33,811 nt of DNA from Minisyncoccota bacterium (lineage in GTDB: Bacteria; Patescibacteriota; Minisyncoccia; Phycocordibacterales; CAIJYI01), in contig JALNYN010000013.1 of the NCBI GenBank assembly GCA_023229825.1, forward strand, positions 1 to 33,811. The letters are read 5' to 3'. The notes beneath the pieces are model-generated. The model was not told the origin of the DNA. It searched no databases and saw only the letters and a program-made list of their open reading frames with translations. Below, piece after piece: positions 1 to 8,157 of the stretch; position 1 is the stretch's first letter; each line of letters begins with the position of its first letter. The translations under genes and the position numbers were made by a program.

Positions 1-98
1 TATTTTCTATTTTCTATTTTCTATTTTCTATTTTCTATTTTCTATTTTCTATTTTCTATTTTCTATTTTCTATTTTCTATTTTCTATTTTCTATTTTC
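1..98. repeat. Heptanucleotide tandem repeat (TATTTTC x14)
   Basis: Fourteen uninterrupted copies of TATTTTC run from the window edge and end exactly at the stop codon of pilT (99-101). No spacer or unit variation is seen. A related A/T word occurs in the gap at 7131-7222. The true array may be longer, because the window begins inside it. Function is unknown; a T-rich or A-rich transcript tail after pilT or a replication-slippage locus are both possible. Confidence 0.97.
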
Positions 99-1175
99 TT
101 ATAACAACCTCTCCAATGATTTCGCGTTCGTCGAAAACAGCGCGGCATTTTCCGGTGTGATCTCTCCGTTGTGTACCAATTCCGCCAAACTTCGGTTGAA
201 ATCGATCATGCCGAATTCCGCCCCTGTTTCGATAACGCGCGGGATCTCGTGCGATCGTCTTTCGCGAATAAGATTGGAAACGGCATTCGTGTTGATGAGA
301 AGCTCGTAGGCCGGGATCTGACCGCCGGAAATGCGGGGAATAAGACGCTGAGAAAAGACGCCGAGCAAGCTTTCCGCCAGCTGTGCGCCGATCTGATTTT
401 GCTGTTCCGGAGGGAAAGTGTCTATGATACGATCAATGGTCTGCGTTGCATCGTTCGTGTGCAGGGTTGAAAAAACAAGATGTCCGGTCTCTGCTGCGGT
501 AACGGCGACCGACATCGTTTCGTGATCGCGCATCTCGCCGATCATTACCACGTCGACGTCCTGACGGAACATGGAATAAAGTCCTGAATGAAAATCCATG
601 GTATCCGTATGAATTTCGCGCTGATCGATAATGGATTTTACCGGTCTGAAAAGATATTCGACCGGATCCTCAATAGTGAGGATGTGCTCGGTCCTTTCCG
701 CATTGATAAGCTGTACGAGCGCGGCAAGAGTGGTTGATTTTCCCTGTCCGATCGGTCCGACGACGAGGAAAAATCCTTGTTTTTTGCGGGCGAAAGTTTC
801 AAGTATGGGGGGGAGATTGAGCTCTTCTACGTTGCGGATATACTCGGGAATAAGACGCATGGCTACGGAAAGAATGCCTCTTTGGAAAAAAGCGTTGCAG
901 CGAAAACGGGCTTTGTTTCCGTAACTGTATGAAAAGTCGACTTCGTATTCTTTAAAAAGTTTTTCTTTTCTATCGTCGGTAAGCATGAGAGAAGCGAATT
1001 CAAGCATATTTTCCTGAGTGAGCGGGGCTTTCTTCACGAGCGGAACGAGCTCCCCGATGACGCGGATGTACGGCACGCGATTGGCCGCCATGTGAAGATC
1101 GGAACCGTCTTCGCGAATGACGGTCAGGATCAGATCTTCGAGTTCTTTTTTTGCATCGAATTTTGCTTCAGTCAT
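99..1175 (-). CDS. pilT: PilT-type pilus retraction ATPase
   Basis: Hexameric cytoplasmic ATPase that would depolymerise the type IV pilus for twitching and DNA uptake. The 358-aa length is normal for PilT. Visible motifs: Walker A GPIGQGKST (residues 140-148), Asp box IEDPVEY (168-174), Walker B VVMIGEMRD (209-217), His box TGHLVFSTLHT (230-240), and near residue 301 NLIRERRSHEIP, matching the PilT-specific AIRxGKxHQ region that PilB lacks. The Walker A is unusual: the usual GPTGSGKST has become GPIGQGKST, keeping the GKST core. The start ATG lies 3 nt after the receiver gene stop, so the two are surely co-transcribed. The stop abuts the heptamer array at 1-98. PilU is a less likely alternative given the single copy. 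Confidence 0.95.
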   Translation of the reverse strand: MTEAKFDAKKELEDLILTVIREDGSDLHMAANRVPYIRVIGELVPLVKKAPLTQENMLEFASLMLTDDRKEKLFKEYEVDFSYSYGNKARFRCNAFFQRGILSVAMRLIPEYIRNVEELNLPPILETFARKKQGFFLVVGPIGQGKSTTLAALVQLINAERTEHILTIEDPVEYLFRPVKSIIDQREIHTDTMDFHSGLYSMFRQDVDVVMIGEMRDHETMSVAVTAAETGHLVFSTLHTNDATQTIDRIIDTFPPEQQNQIGAQLAESLLGVFSQRLIPRISGGQIPAYELLINTNAVSNLIRERRSHEIPRVIETGAEFGMIDFNRSLAELVHNGEITPENAALFSTNAKSLERLL

Positions 1176-1178
1176 AAA

Positions 1179-1568
1179 TTATTTTTTTTCTTCAACTATT
1201 TCTAATACTCTTTGTACGACTTCGCTTGGCGTGGACGTCGCCTTAACGATATAGCCGTCCGCACCGAGAGATTTGGCTTTATCGAGATCCTCCTGCTGTC
1301 CTAAATTCGATAAAACGATGACGCACGCATTTTTTGCAAGTTTTTTTTCTTGGAGCGAAGCGAGGAATTCAAAACCATCGGTTACCGGCATAACGATGTC
1401 GGTCAATATGATATCCGGAGCAAGCCCCTCCTCGATCTTGGAAATGGCTTCAGCGGCGCCGAACACCGCGGTAACGTCGAATTTTTGCTCGGTAAATTTG
1501 GTTGAGTACATATCAAGCAAGAACTTGTCGTCATCCACCAAAAGTATGGAATATTTTTTTTCTTTCAT
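1179..1568 (-). CDS. CheY-like stand-alone receiver protein
   Basis: Single receiver domain of 129 aa with no output domain. Acid pocket residues D12-D13, phospho-acceptor D57 in DIILTDIVMP, S87 and K109 are all in the expected positions, so it should be phosphorylatable. It sits 3 nt upstream of pilT and downstream of pilB1, which suggests that it controls pilus motor activity or polarity by protein-protein contact, as PilG/PilH-type receivers do in other bacteria (inference). No histidine kinase is in the window. An extended -10 element upstream (1607-1615) could start a receiver-pilT transcript independent of pilB1. Confidence 0.92.
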   Translation of the reverse strand: MKEKKYSILLVDDDKFLLDMYSTKFTEQKFDVTAVFGAAEAISKIEEGLAPDIILTDIVMPVTDGFEFLASLQEKKLAKNACVIVLSNLGQQEDLDKAKSLGADGYIVKATSTPSEVVQRVLEIVEEKK

Positions 1569-1572
1569 GATG

Positions 1573-1600
1573 CATTAAACAATTAAACAATTAAACAATT
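1573..1600. repeat. Short A/T word repeat (TTAAACAA x3)
   Basis: Three head-to-tail copies of a TTAAACAA-like word lie in the leader between the predicted -10 element and the receiver start codon. They belong to the same style of intergenic word repeats seen elsewhere in the window. A similar word appears near 21299-21322. Confidence 0.7.
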
Positions 1601-1606
1601 TCTTTT

Positions 1607-1615
1607 ATTATATCA
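1607..1615 (-). promoter_or_regulatory. Extended -10 promoter for receiver-pilT
   Basis: On the minus strand TGATATAAT gives a consensus TATAAT with the TG extension, about 38 nt upstream of the receiver ATG. No good -35 box is visible. This would let the receiver and pilT be expressed apart from the upstream pilMNO-pilB1 genes. Confidence 0.5.
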
Positions 1616-1644
1616 ACAATGGAACCAAAAAGCGAAAAGCTCTC

Positions 1645-3366
1645 TTACAGTTTATTTACCTCCATAAACGCTATCTCTCCGTTAAAGGCTTTTATCATGG
1701 CGTCTTCTTTTAAGTTCAGCATCCCCTTCTCTCTGGCAATTTTATGAATGGCAACCTCGTTCGGATTCTTCAATATGATCTCTTGCACATCCGAATCTAT
1801 CTTAAAGAGCTCAAACACAGCCAATCGTCCTTTTGTTCCCGAGGGGCATCCTGCGCAGGGGGTCGCTTCGTATACTTTTTCAGGTACATTTATTTCGCTT
1901 CGATATTTTTCCGGAAGATCTTCAAAATTTTTCTCCACCATCAGTTTCATCGCGCCGGTAAGAGGGATCTCTTTTCGTCCGGCCGGACACATTTTTCCAA
2001 CCAAACGCTGACCGATAGCCAATATAAGGGTCGGAGCGATCAGGTAAGGATCGACCCCCATGTCGATAAGACGGGTAACCACGCCGGTTGAGGTATTGGT
2101 ATGAAGTGTAGAGAGCACGAGATGTCCGGTAAGGGCGGCCTGAACGGCAAGCTGTGCGGTTTCTTTATCGCGGATCTCTCCCACCATGATGATATCCGGG
2201 TCCTGACGAAGAACGGAACGAAGACCGCTCGCGAATGTATATCCGATCTCGGGCTGTACCTGCGATTGGCTGACACCCGGCATGCTGTATTCGACCGGGT
2301 CTTCAAGAGAAAGTACGTTATCGGAATCGCGATCGAGCTCATTTAACATGGCGTACAGCGTCGTTGATTTTCCTGAACCGGTCGGACCGGACAAAAGTAT
2401 CATTCCGTACGGGCGCTTGATCGCCTCTCTGACGGTCTCAAGATCGGAATCTTTCATCCCGAGATTCGAGAGGGTAAGAATTCCTTTTTCTGAGTCCAAA
2501 ATACGAAGCACGACCTTCTCGCCGTAATATGATGGAAATGTGGAAACGCGGAAGTCGATCTTTCTGCTGTCGATGCGAGCTGAGAAGCGTCCGTCCTGCG
2601 GTTTTCGTTTTTCATCCAACTTCAAACTGGCGAGAATTTTGACGCGAGAAACGATGGCCGGATGAACGGCGGCGGGAAGAAAAAGGCTGGTATAGAGAGT
2701 ACCGTCAACGCGAAAACGAACGCGGATCTTTTCGCCCATGTTCTCAATGTGAATGTCTGATGCGTTTCCCTCTGCCGCATGACGCAAAATAACCGCAACC
2801 ATTTTTGTGACCGGTGCATCTTCCACAATGGCAGCACTCTGCCCTTCCGTATCTGCTTTTGAGGACGACATTTCGACTCCTTTGTCGGAAATCTCCGCCA
2901 CATCTCCAGACAATTCGGTAAGCGCTTTGCCCACCTCTCCGGTGATCCCGGAATATCGCTCTATCACACTTTTAAAATCTGCCTGAGAGATAAGAAAGAT
3001 CTTAAAAGGCATTCCGATCTTCGACGAAATGAATTGCAGAGCGTCGGTCGATTCCAAATTCTCCGGATCAACGAAACCGACCTCGAGCACGCCGTCGGTA
3101 ACAGCCAAAGGTACGAATTTATAGTGTCCGGCCGATTCTTCCGGAATATATTTCAATATTTCGTTGGGAACATGTTCGCCTTTGAGTTCCTTTATCGGGA
3201 CATTCAAATATTCTCCCTTGAAGTGCAGGAGGTCTTCTTCTTTTACTCCGCTTTTTATGAGCGATTCTTCAGCTTCCCCTTCTCCGGAAGCAACATACTG
3301 CTCCACCACCGAAACGCTTTCGGGTGTGATAACTCCCTTTTTTACAAGAAAATTTAAAAAATTCAT
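1645..3366 (-). CDS. pilB: PilB/GspE-type pilus extension ATPase (copy 1)
   Basis: 573-aa motor that powers pilus assembly. An MshEN/GspE-N-like domain covers about residues 1-140, a variable linker about 140-180, and the ATPase core follows: Walker A GPTGSGKST (327-335), Asp box SLEDPVEY, Walker B DIIMVGEIRD (391-400) and His box TGHLVLSTLHTN. The zinc tetracysteine of this family is incomplete: C460 with a missing partner (CPAG) and an intact second pair C504/C507. It lies downstream of pilMNO and a PilP-like gene and upstream of the receiver and pilT. A second full PilB is at 29510. Which copy is the main motor cannot be told. The upstream gap (3367-3438) holds a weak CCGTAC/GTACGG hairpin. 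Confidence 0.93.
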   Translation of the reverse strand: MNFLNFLVKKGVITPESVSVVEQYVASGEGEAEESLIKSGVKEEDLLHFKGEYLNVPIKELKGEHVPNEILKYIPEESAGHYKFVPLAVTDGVLEVGFVDPENLESTDALQFISSKIGMPFKIFLISQADFKSVIERYSGITGEVGKALTELSGDVAEISDKGVEMSSSKADTEGQSAAIVEDAPVTKMVAVILRHAAEGNASDIHIENMGEKIRVRFRVDGTLYTSLFLPAAVHPAIVSRVKILASLKLDEKRKPQDGRFSARIDSRKIDFRVSTFPSYYGEKVVLRILDSEKGILTLSNLGMKDSDLETVREAIKRPYGMILLSGPTGSGKSTTLYAMLNELDRDSDNVLSLEDPVEYSMPGVSQSQVQPEIGYTFASGLRSVLRQDPDIIMVGEIRDKETAQLAVQAALTGHLVLSTLHTNTSTGVVTRLIDMGVDPYLIAPTLILAIGQRLVGKMCPAGRKEIPLTGAMKLMVEKNFEDLPEKYRSEINVPEKVYEATPCAGCPSGTKGRLAVFELFKIDSDVQEIILKNPNEVAIHKIAREKGMLNLKEDAMIKAFNGEIAFMEVNKL

Positions 3367-3438
3367 TTTATGAGATGAAATATATTACCGTACCTCGGCG
3401 TGGTTGTTGTACGGGGGTTTTACCTCGGATAGTGTCGT

Positions 3439-3852
3439 TTATATGGAGCCAAAAGGCGACGATGCGTCTGTCGATGTGGAGGCTGAAAAAGCGGCGCCGC
3501 TCATGGCGGTTCCCGGCTCGGGCGTCAGCATGACATCTTGTCCGATCGGAGCGAACGGGTTCGGGCGGCTTGCAGGTTCAGCAATAAGTTCAACGGTAAA
3601 ATCACTCAAACCGAGAAACATTGGATCGGAAAAAAGAGCGGTATCAAGACTGATATTTTCCATTTGTCGGAGAAGAGCCAATATTTCGGCTCCATCGCCC
3701 GTCGCAGGCAAAGTATCGGGGGTCTCAACGGTTACATAATCTTCTTGAGCAAAAGAATCGCTTCCTATGAAAGACGATGCCCCCGCGAGAACGAGCGAGG
3801 TGACGCCAAGTATGGCCATTAAAACATAGATCGATCTCTTTTGTGATTTCAT
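3439..3852 (-). CDS. PilP-like pilus alignment protein (tentative)
   Basis: A small secreted or anchored protein of 137 aa from the ATG at 3852; a longer TTG start at 3882 would overlap pilO by 13 nt. Residues 8-25 form a hydrophobic signal or anchor. The body is low-complexity and acidic with a conserved-looking RPNPFAPIG segment, reminiscent of the DPF/NPF region of PilP, and a Ser/Thr/Ala-rich tail. Position directly after pilO and before pilB matches pilP in other pilMNOP operons. The PilP assignment rests mainly on context, because the beta-sandwich domain of proteobacterial PilP is not obvious. There is no lipobox cysteine. Confidence 0.55.
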   Translation of the reverse strand: MKSQKRSIYVLMAILGVTSLVLAGASSFIGSDSFAQEDYVTVETPDTLPATGDGAEILALLRQMENISLDTALFSDPMFLGLSDFTVELIAEPASRPNPFAPIGQDVMLTPEPGTAMSGAAFSASTSTDASSPFGSI

Positions 3853-3869
3853 ATAAATAGATTCAAAAA

Positions 3870-4436
3870 TTATTTTAACCAATAGGTCTTAATTTCCGTG
3901 TTGAAATCGTAGACCGTCCCCGCGCCTTCGCTCGCAGAGGGAGTAAGACTTATCGAAATGATATCGATCAACCGCAAGCTCTTTTCGACATCCTTAATGA
4001 ACGCAATGTACGCTTCATACGTTCCGGTAACCGTAAATGATAATTTGCCTACGCCGTACAAAGCCGCCATTCCCGATGACGCGACGACCGCCTCCTGCAA
4101 CGAGGTCATTTCTTCTTTTTGCTGGAATACTTTCGGATCCTCCAGAGACATATTGTATCGCTGAGCTATTTTATCGACTTCAATGATCAACCGGATATTA
4201 TCGATGCTGTCCGGAACCATCTTCTCCAGCCTTTCAACATCAGAAGGAGGCATTTCATTGAATTTTGATCCCAAAACGGACTGCCGCTCTTCTACGGCTC
4301 GCGAGTCATTGAGCGCCCGCTCGTATTCTTTTTTTTCTTCCCGCGTCAATTGAATCTCTCCGTAAACCGGACGAAGAAGCATATAGAAAATGCCGATTGA
4401 CGCGATTATGAGCAAAACTGCAAGTATGTTTTTCAT
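3870..4436 (-). CDS. pilO: PilO-like pilus assembly protein
   Basis: 188 aa with one N-terminal membrane helix (about 4-22), a charged coiled-coil stretch (about 25-60) and a C-terminal alpha/beta domain, the usual PilO plan. It would pair with PilN and form the periplasm-side or wall-side alignment ring of the pilus machine. It starts 26 nt after the pilN stop, and its end touches the PilP-like gene. Recognition is by topology and operon position; PilO family proteins diverge strongly in sequence. Confidence 0.75.
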   Translation of the reverse strand: MKNILAVLLIIASIGIFYMLLRPVYGEIQLTREEKKEYERALNDSRAVEERQSVLGSKFNEMPPSDVERLEKMVPDSIDNIRLIIEVDKIAQRYNMSLEDPKVFQQKEEMTSLQEAVVASSGMAALYGVGKLSFTVTGTYEAYIAFIKDVEKSLRLIDIISISLTPSASEGAGTVYDFNTEIKTYWLK

Positions 4437-4462
4437 TTGAAAAAAATTAAGCGATGATCGAA

Positions 4463-5071
4463 TTAAAATGATGTTTCTTCCGTCTGGTTGAACGTCTCTT
4501 TGTACGACACGAGTGAGGGATCAAGCGAACCTGTGAACAAAAAATTGACGCCTCCTTTATCGCTGAGCGACAGATCGGAAAAGACCGGATCTTTTATCTT
4601 CTTTTGCGCATTGAAAGAATCTGACAAAAGCGCTACGGAAGTATAACTGAGACCTTCGCCTTTCATTTTTATAAACAACGAGCCATCGTCGGCGGAAGTG
4701 AAATTAAAATTCATGAAGCGTGTTGTTCGCAGAGTCGTGGCTTCCAGCGTGGTGAAGATCGGGGAGATCACTTTGTGTAGATTCAGTAATTCAGCCGCGA
4801 CCTTTAAGCGATTGTCGCGCCTCTTCCATTCTATTATTGTCTTTTCCTCGAAGGACTCTCTTGCTTTCACAAGATCGGCCTTATTTGAAGCGATCTGTTT
4901 TTGGATCAAAGCTTTGTACAGATAAGCCCCGCCCGTCAAAGCGGCAGACATAAAGAATATGATGATCCCGAGAGACAAGAACGGGTTGATCACGCTGCCG
5001 CCCCCTTGAGCGGTGCTGCGAGATACCAGTGTTTTCTTGGGAACAAATGATGTACGAAGTCTTGTGTCCAT
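4463..5071 (-). CDS. pilN: PilN-like pilus assembly protein
   Basis: 202 aa with a short cytoplasmic N-terminus containing SFVPKK, a membrane helix at about 29-52 and an extracytoplasmic domain beginning with a coiled coil. In studied systems the PilN N-terminus docks into PilM; the short pre-membrane peptide here would play that part, although the classical INLLP sequence is absent. It lies between pilM and pilO in the same direction. A 138-bp repeat-filled gap separates it from pilM, so an internal transcript end or start is possible there. Confidence 0.7.
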   Translation of the reverse strand: MDTRLRTSFVPKKTLVSRSTAQGGGSVINPFLSLGIIIFFMSAALTGGAYLYKALIQKQIASNKADLVKARESFEEKTIIEWKRRDNRLKVAAELLNLHKVISPIFTTLEATTLRTTRFMNFNFTSADDGSLFIKMKGEGLSYTSVALLSDSFNAQKKIKDPVFSDLSLSDKGGVNFLFTGSLDPSLVSYKETFNQTEETSF

Positions 5072-5075
5072 GATA

Positions 5076-5209
5076 TAAAATTAAAATTTGAAAATGAAAA
5101 ATTAAAAACTACAAGGAAAAATAAAAATTACCACACGCTTCTGTTTCGTGAAAACTTTTTACTTTTTAATTGTCGTTTTTCCCTTTTCATTTTTACTTTT
5201 ACTTTTTGT
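5076..5209. repeat. Inverted A/T word repeat between pilM and pilN
   Basis: The left part has A-rich words on the plus strand (TAAAATT, GAAAAATTAAAAA, ACAAGGAAAA); the right part has their T-rich reverse complements (ACTTTTTAATTGTCGTTTTT, CATTTTTACTTTT). It belongs to the ACGACAA family also found at 8158-8284, 15940-16081, 26567-26672 and 31329-31456. It could fold into a long imperfect hairpin in RNA. It sits inside the pil operon. Confidence 0.75.
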
Positions 5210-6340
5210 TTATCCCAATTCCTGCAACCGCTTGAGTGCGAGTCCGATCGCGACGGAAAATTCTGGTCCGGCATCCGTTAACACTGCTTGTAAAAACGCC
5301 GGAGTTTCAACCTTCGAAAAAGAATCGCCGAATACCACCTCCGCCTCAAGCCATTTTTTGGTATATTCCGGAAGCCCTTTCAAAAGCACTCCGCCACCGG
5401 TCAGAACGATCTTGCTGATGGTCTTGTTGTTTTTGCTCTGATAGCCGAGAAGGACGCGGTTGGCTTCGGTAAAGATATAGCTGGTTGCCGCTTCGATCAA
5501 TGCTGATATTTTTTTCGACTCTTCGTCCCTGCCGGAAAGTCCGATCTCGCGTTTCATTTTTTCCGCCTTGGCAATACTGATATTCAGCGCCCGCGAAAGC
5601 GCGATGGTGATCTCCTGAGATCCGCGGCTGATAATATGGACATTTTTTATGATCCCTTGTTCGACGAGCGCCAATTTGGTAATGCCCGCCCCCATATCGA
5701 TAAACATCATCGGAGAAAGATCTCTGCTTATAGTCGCACGAATGGAGCTGTATACTTCTATTTCGAAACTGACGCCTTCGAGACCGATGTTCTTAACGAT
5801 CTCTTCGTATTTTTTAAGGACCTGATTATGGATGGCGACGATCATTATCTGGAGCTTGTCTTGTTTATGGTCTCCAGCCGCCTTTTCCACTTCTTCCGCG
5901 CTGCGAGGAATGATCAGCCAATCAAGCGCCACCTCAGAAATGGGGACCGGAATATATTTTCTCGCCTCAACAGGGATCATTTTTGCGAGCTTGTCGTCGT
6001 CTACGGCGGGAAGTTCAATAAGGGTCAGCAGAGCGGAAGAAAGAGGGAGTGAGATCGAGCCGATCTTGGCGGTAACATTCGCCTCGCGAAAAAGATCTTT
6101 TACCGCTTCAACGATCTTGTCTGCCGGAAGATTCGTAGCGCGGCCGACATCAAGCCCGCCATAAGGACCGATCGCCAATTCTCCATAAGTTTCAAGCACC
6201 GCACGCCCCTGTTCTTTTCGAAGCTGAACCACTTTGATAGTTGAAGATCCAATATCCAAACCAACAACGCTTTCATTTTTTTTGAAAAGCGACTTCGCCG
6301 ACATGACCATTTTTTGTATATCGAAATTTGGAATATCCAT
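5210..6340 (-). CDS. pilM: PilM actin-like ATPase of the pilus platform
   Basis: 376-aa cytoplasmic FtsA/actin-fold protein that links PilN to the motor. Phosphate-1 loop GLDIGSSTIKVVQL (about 27-40), phosphate-2 loop FIDMGAGITKLAL, and adenosine loop VLTGGGVLLKGL are all visible, and the length is typical. It is the first gene of the minus-strand block pilM-N-O-P-like-B-receiver-T. The ATG at 6340 follows a consensus extended -10 element at 6385-6393, giving a leader of roughly 40 nt with no clear Shine-Dalgarno site. It is divergent from comF, so the 64-bp gap holds both control regions. Confidence 0.93.
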   Translation of the reverse strand: MDIPNFDIQKMVMSAKSLFKKNESVVGLDIGSSTIKVVQLRKEQGRAVLETYGELAIGPYGGLDVGRATNLPADKIVEAVKDLFREANVTAKIGSISLPLSSALLTLIELPAVDDDKLAKMIPVEARKYIPVPISEVALDWLIIPRSAEEVEKAAGDHKQDKLQIMIVAIHNQVLKKYEEIVKNIGLEGVSFEIEVYSSIRATISRDLSPMMFIDMGAGITKLALVEQGIIKNVHIISRGSQEITIALSRALNISIAKAEKMKREIGLSGRDEESKKISALIEAATSYIFTEANRVLLGYQSKNNKTISKIVLTGGGVLLKGLPEYTKKWLEAEVVFGDSFSKVETPAFLQAVLTDAGPEFSVAIGLALKRLQELG

Positions 6341-6384
6341 TGTGAAAAATATTTTAGCCGTGACTGGACATAAAACGTATTTTC

Positions 6385-6393
6385 ATTATACCA
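6385..6393 (-). promoter_or_regulatory. Extended -10 promoter of the pilM operon
   Basis: TGGTATAAT on the minus strand is a perfect extended -10 element (TG-N-TATAAT). No consensus -35 is visible at 16-18 nt. It probably drives the pilMNO block; the divergent comF gene begins only 12 nt beyond. Confidence 0.65.
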
Positions 6394-6404
6394 TAAAAAG
6401 AATT

Positions 6405-7130
6405 ATGTTTTATAGGGAAAACTCACAATTATCCACAGGTGCCCATTTCGGCATTTTTCAAAAATGTTTTTCCCTGTGCGACCGGTTGCTCGAATTAATA
6501 TTTCCTAAAAAATGTCTGTTATGCAAAAAGGAAGGAACCGCCTTCTGCGCACGATGCCGATCACAAATACCGCTCGAAACATCACCGCTCGCGCACGACA
6601 CGATATCTGTGTGGCAATATGACCACCCCTCGCTCCGGCGAGCGCTATGGCTCCTGAAATATCGCGGAAAACAGGAGCTGGCGCACGACTTGGCGGAATC
6701 TCTGTATGATAAACTGATGGAAATGCTCTCCGAGAATGAGCTATTTGCGGATCCGTCCGGAAAAACGGCCGCAACGTACGTCATTTTGCCGATCCCCATC
6801 CACAAAGAACGTCGAAAAGAGCGCGGATACAACCAATCCGAACTTCTCGCCCTCGAGCTGGCGTTTCTCGACCCTTCCCTTTTCTCGATGGAAACCGGAG
6901 TGCTGGTAAAAGTGAGACAAACGCCAAGCCAAGTATCGGTAAAAGATCGCGAGCAAAGATTGAGGAATATTCACGGTTCGTTCGCCGTGATCTGCGCTGA
7001 AAAAATACGGGGAAAAAATGTAATAGTCGTCGATGACGTAACGACGACCGGAGCGACGTTGGCGGAAGCGAGAAAAGTACTCAGAAAAGCTGGGGCGAAG
7101 AGCGTGATCTGTGCGACGCTGGCGCATTAA
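6405..7130 (+). CDS. comF: ComF family phosphoribosyltransferase-like competence protein
   Basis: 241 aa from the ATG at 6405; an open frame continues further upstream but would run into pilM. The N-terminus carries a zinc ribbon, CLLCKKEGTAFCARC, and the C-terminus a PRTase fold with the PRPP loop VIVVDDVTTTGAT. KERGYNQSELLA is the usual ComF signature. In naturally competent bacteria ComF is needed for ssDNA uptake, probably with the ComFA helicase, primosome factors or DprA; its exact reaction is not settled. It stands divergent to pilM and near the ComEC-type genes, supporting a competence role. Confidence 0.9.
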   Translation: MFYRENSQLSTGAHFGIFQKCFSLCDRLLELIFPKKCLLCKKEGTAFCARCRSQIPLETSPLAHDTISVWQYDHPSLRRALWLLKYRGKQELAHDLAESLYDKLMEMLSENELFADPSGKTAATYVILPIPIHKERRKERGYNQSELLALELAFLDPSLFSMETGVLVKVRQTPSQVSVKDREQRLRNIHGSFAVICAEKIRGKNVIVVDDVTTTGATLAEARKVLRKAGAKSVICATLAH

Positions 7131-7222
7131 AAACGAGAATAGAAAATCGAGAATTGAAAATAGAATACGAAACGACGAGGGGCGCAAATCTATGTCTCAA
7201 TTTTCTATTCTCTATTTTCTTT
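7131..7222. repeat. Inverted word repeat between convergent comF and protease genes
   Basis: Words such as GAATAGAAAAT and GAATTGAAAATAGA at 7136-7164 are mirrored by CAATTTTCTATTCTC and TATTTTCTTTTTT at 7199-7223. The arms can pair and end in a T-run, so this plausibly works as a bidirectional terminator. The words echo the TATTTTC array at 1-98. Confidence 0.75.
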
Positions 7223-7223
7223 T

Positions 7224-7838
7224 TTAAAGATTCGTAAACAAATGAAACAGCCCTTCCACAAAGAAAGAGATAACTCCTCCCATAAAAAGCAGGAAAAAAG
7301 CGAGAAACACGAACATATAACGCATCATAAACTCCTGAATATGGCGCAAATGATACGGTAAGACCGAAAAGAATATGCGGGAACCGTCGAGAGGATAGAG
7401 CGGAATAAGGTTTACCACCGCCAGTGAAAGGTTGATAACAATGATCCACACCAGAATTTTGATCACCGCGGGACTTAAAAGAATGATTCCGACCGAGCCT
7501 AAACGAATTACGATACTGAAAATAAGGGCTAAAAGCAGATTTGAGCCGGGACCGGCAAAGGCTACTTTCGCTTCTCCCCATTTTTTGTCGTGAAGATTAT
7601 GAGGATTGTACGGAACGGGCTTTGCCCAGCCGAACGCAAAAGGCGTGTTGATGGTAAGAAGCGGCACGAGAAAAGAACCTATCGGATCGAAATGCTTGAT
7701 CGGATTAAAGGTCAGCCTCCCTTCCCGTTCGGCGGTATGATCACCCAAGGCGTACGCCATAAAGCCGTGCGATACCTCGTGTATCACGATGGAGAAGATT
7801 ATTATAAGAATTCGAAAGATTGAGTCTTCTATTTGCAT
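7224..7838 (-). CDS. Short site-2 protease (M50 family) membrane protein
   Basis: 204 aa from the ATG at 7838; the longer open frame up to 8066 is antisense to rpmB and is rejected. About five membrane helices. Zinc motif HEVSH in IVIHEVSHGF (residues about 18-27) and the second ligand region NLIPLYPLDGSRI place it in the M50 site-2 protease family. No PDZ or CBS domain is present, so it is the minimal form found in many bacteria. It would cleave membrane-embedded peptides; the substrate is unknown. A second, longer M50 protein is encoded at 9226. Confidence 0.88.
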   Translation of the reverse strand: MQIEDSIFRILIIIFSIVIHEVSHGFMAYALGDHTAEREGRLTFNPIKHFDPIGSFLVPLLTINTPFAFGWAKPVPYNPHNLHDKKWGEAKVAFAGPGSNLLLALIFSIVIRLGSVGIILLSPAVIKILVWIIVINLSLAVVNLIPLYPLDGSRIFFSVLPYHLRHIQEFMMRYMFVFLAFFLLFMGGVISFFVEGLFHLFTNL

Positions 7839-7896
7839 AATTGTAGAGTTTATGATAGCATACGGGAACCGAAATAAAAAGCAACAAAATACCACT

Positions 7897-8100
7897 ATGG
7901 CCAAATCATGCCCAATCTGCGATAAAACTTCCCTCATGGCTGGAAAATACTCCAACCGTGTTCGCGCCACCAAATTCAACCCGACGGGAAAAACCAGAAA
8001 ATACCCCAATCTCCAATGGGCCACGCTCACCGAAGGAGGAAGGATCAAGATCTGCACCCACTGCAAGAAAGCAGGGCTTCATCTTAAGTTGAAGAAATAA
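7897..8100 (+). CDS. rpmB: Ribosomal protein bL28
   Basis: 67 aa starting at the ATG at 7897. CPIC near the N-terminus and CTHC near the C-terminus make the zinc-binding form. NRVRATKFNPTGKTRKYPNLQ is recognisable L28 sequence. It is a single-gene unit with a strong terminator immediately downstream, divergent from the short site-2 protease. There is no Shine-Dalgarno site; a TATGAT box at 7851-7856 may be its -10. Confidence 0.95.
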   Translation: MAKSCPICDKTSLMAGKYSNRVRATKFNPTGKTRKYPNLQWATLTEGGRIKICTHCKKAGLHLKLKK

Positions 8101-8112
8101 ACAATATATTAA

Positions 8113-8141
8113 GAAAAACTCCGCACGTGGCGGAGTTTTTT
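8113..8141 (+). terminator. Intrinsic terminator of rpmB
   Basis: AACTCCGC pairs with GCGGAGTT around a 5-nt loop (ACGTG) and is followed by six T. Flanking A and T runs extend the stem. Position 13 nt after the rpmB stop is typical. Confidence 0.93.
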
Positions 8142-8157
8142 GTTGCGGAAGAATAAA

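Noticed and set aside
1..98. CRISPR array
   Set aside because: The units are 7 bp, contiguous and without spacers.
3367..3438. Terminator or attenuator between the PilP-like gene and pilB1
   Set aside because: The CCGTAC/GTACGG stem is only 6 bp with a 15-nt loop and no T-run, so evidence is insufficient.
7839..8066. N-terminal extension of the short site-2 protease
   Set aside because: It is antisense to rpmB, has no family similarity, and a good ATG exists at 7838 right before the HEVSH helix.
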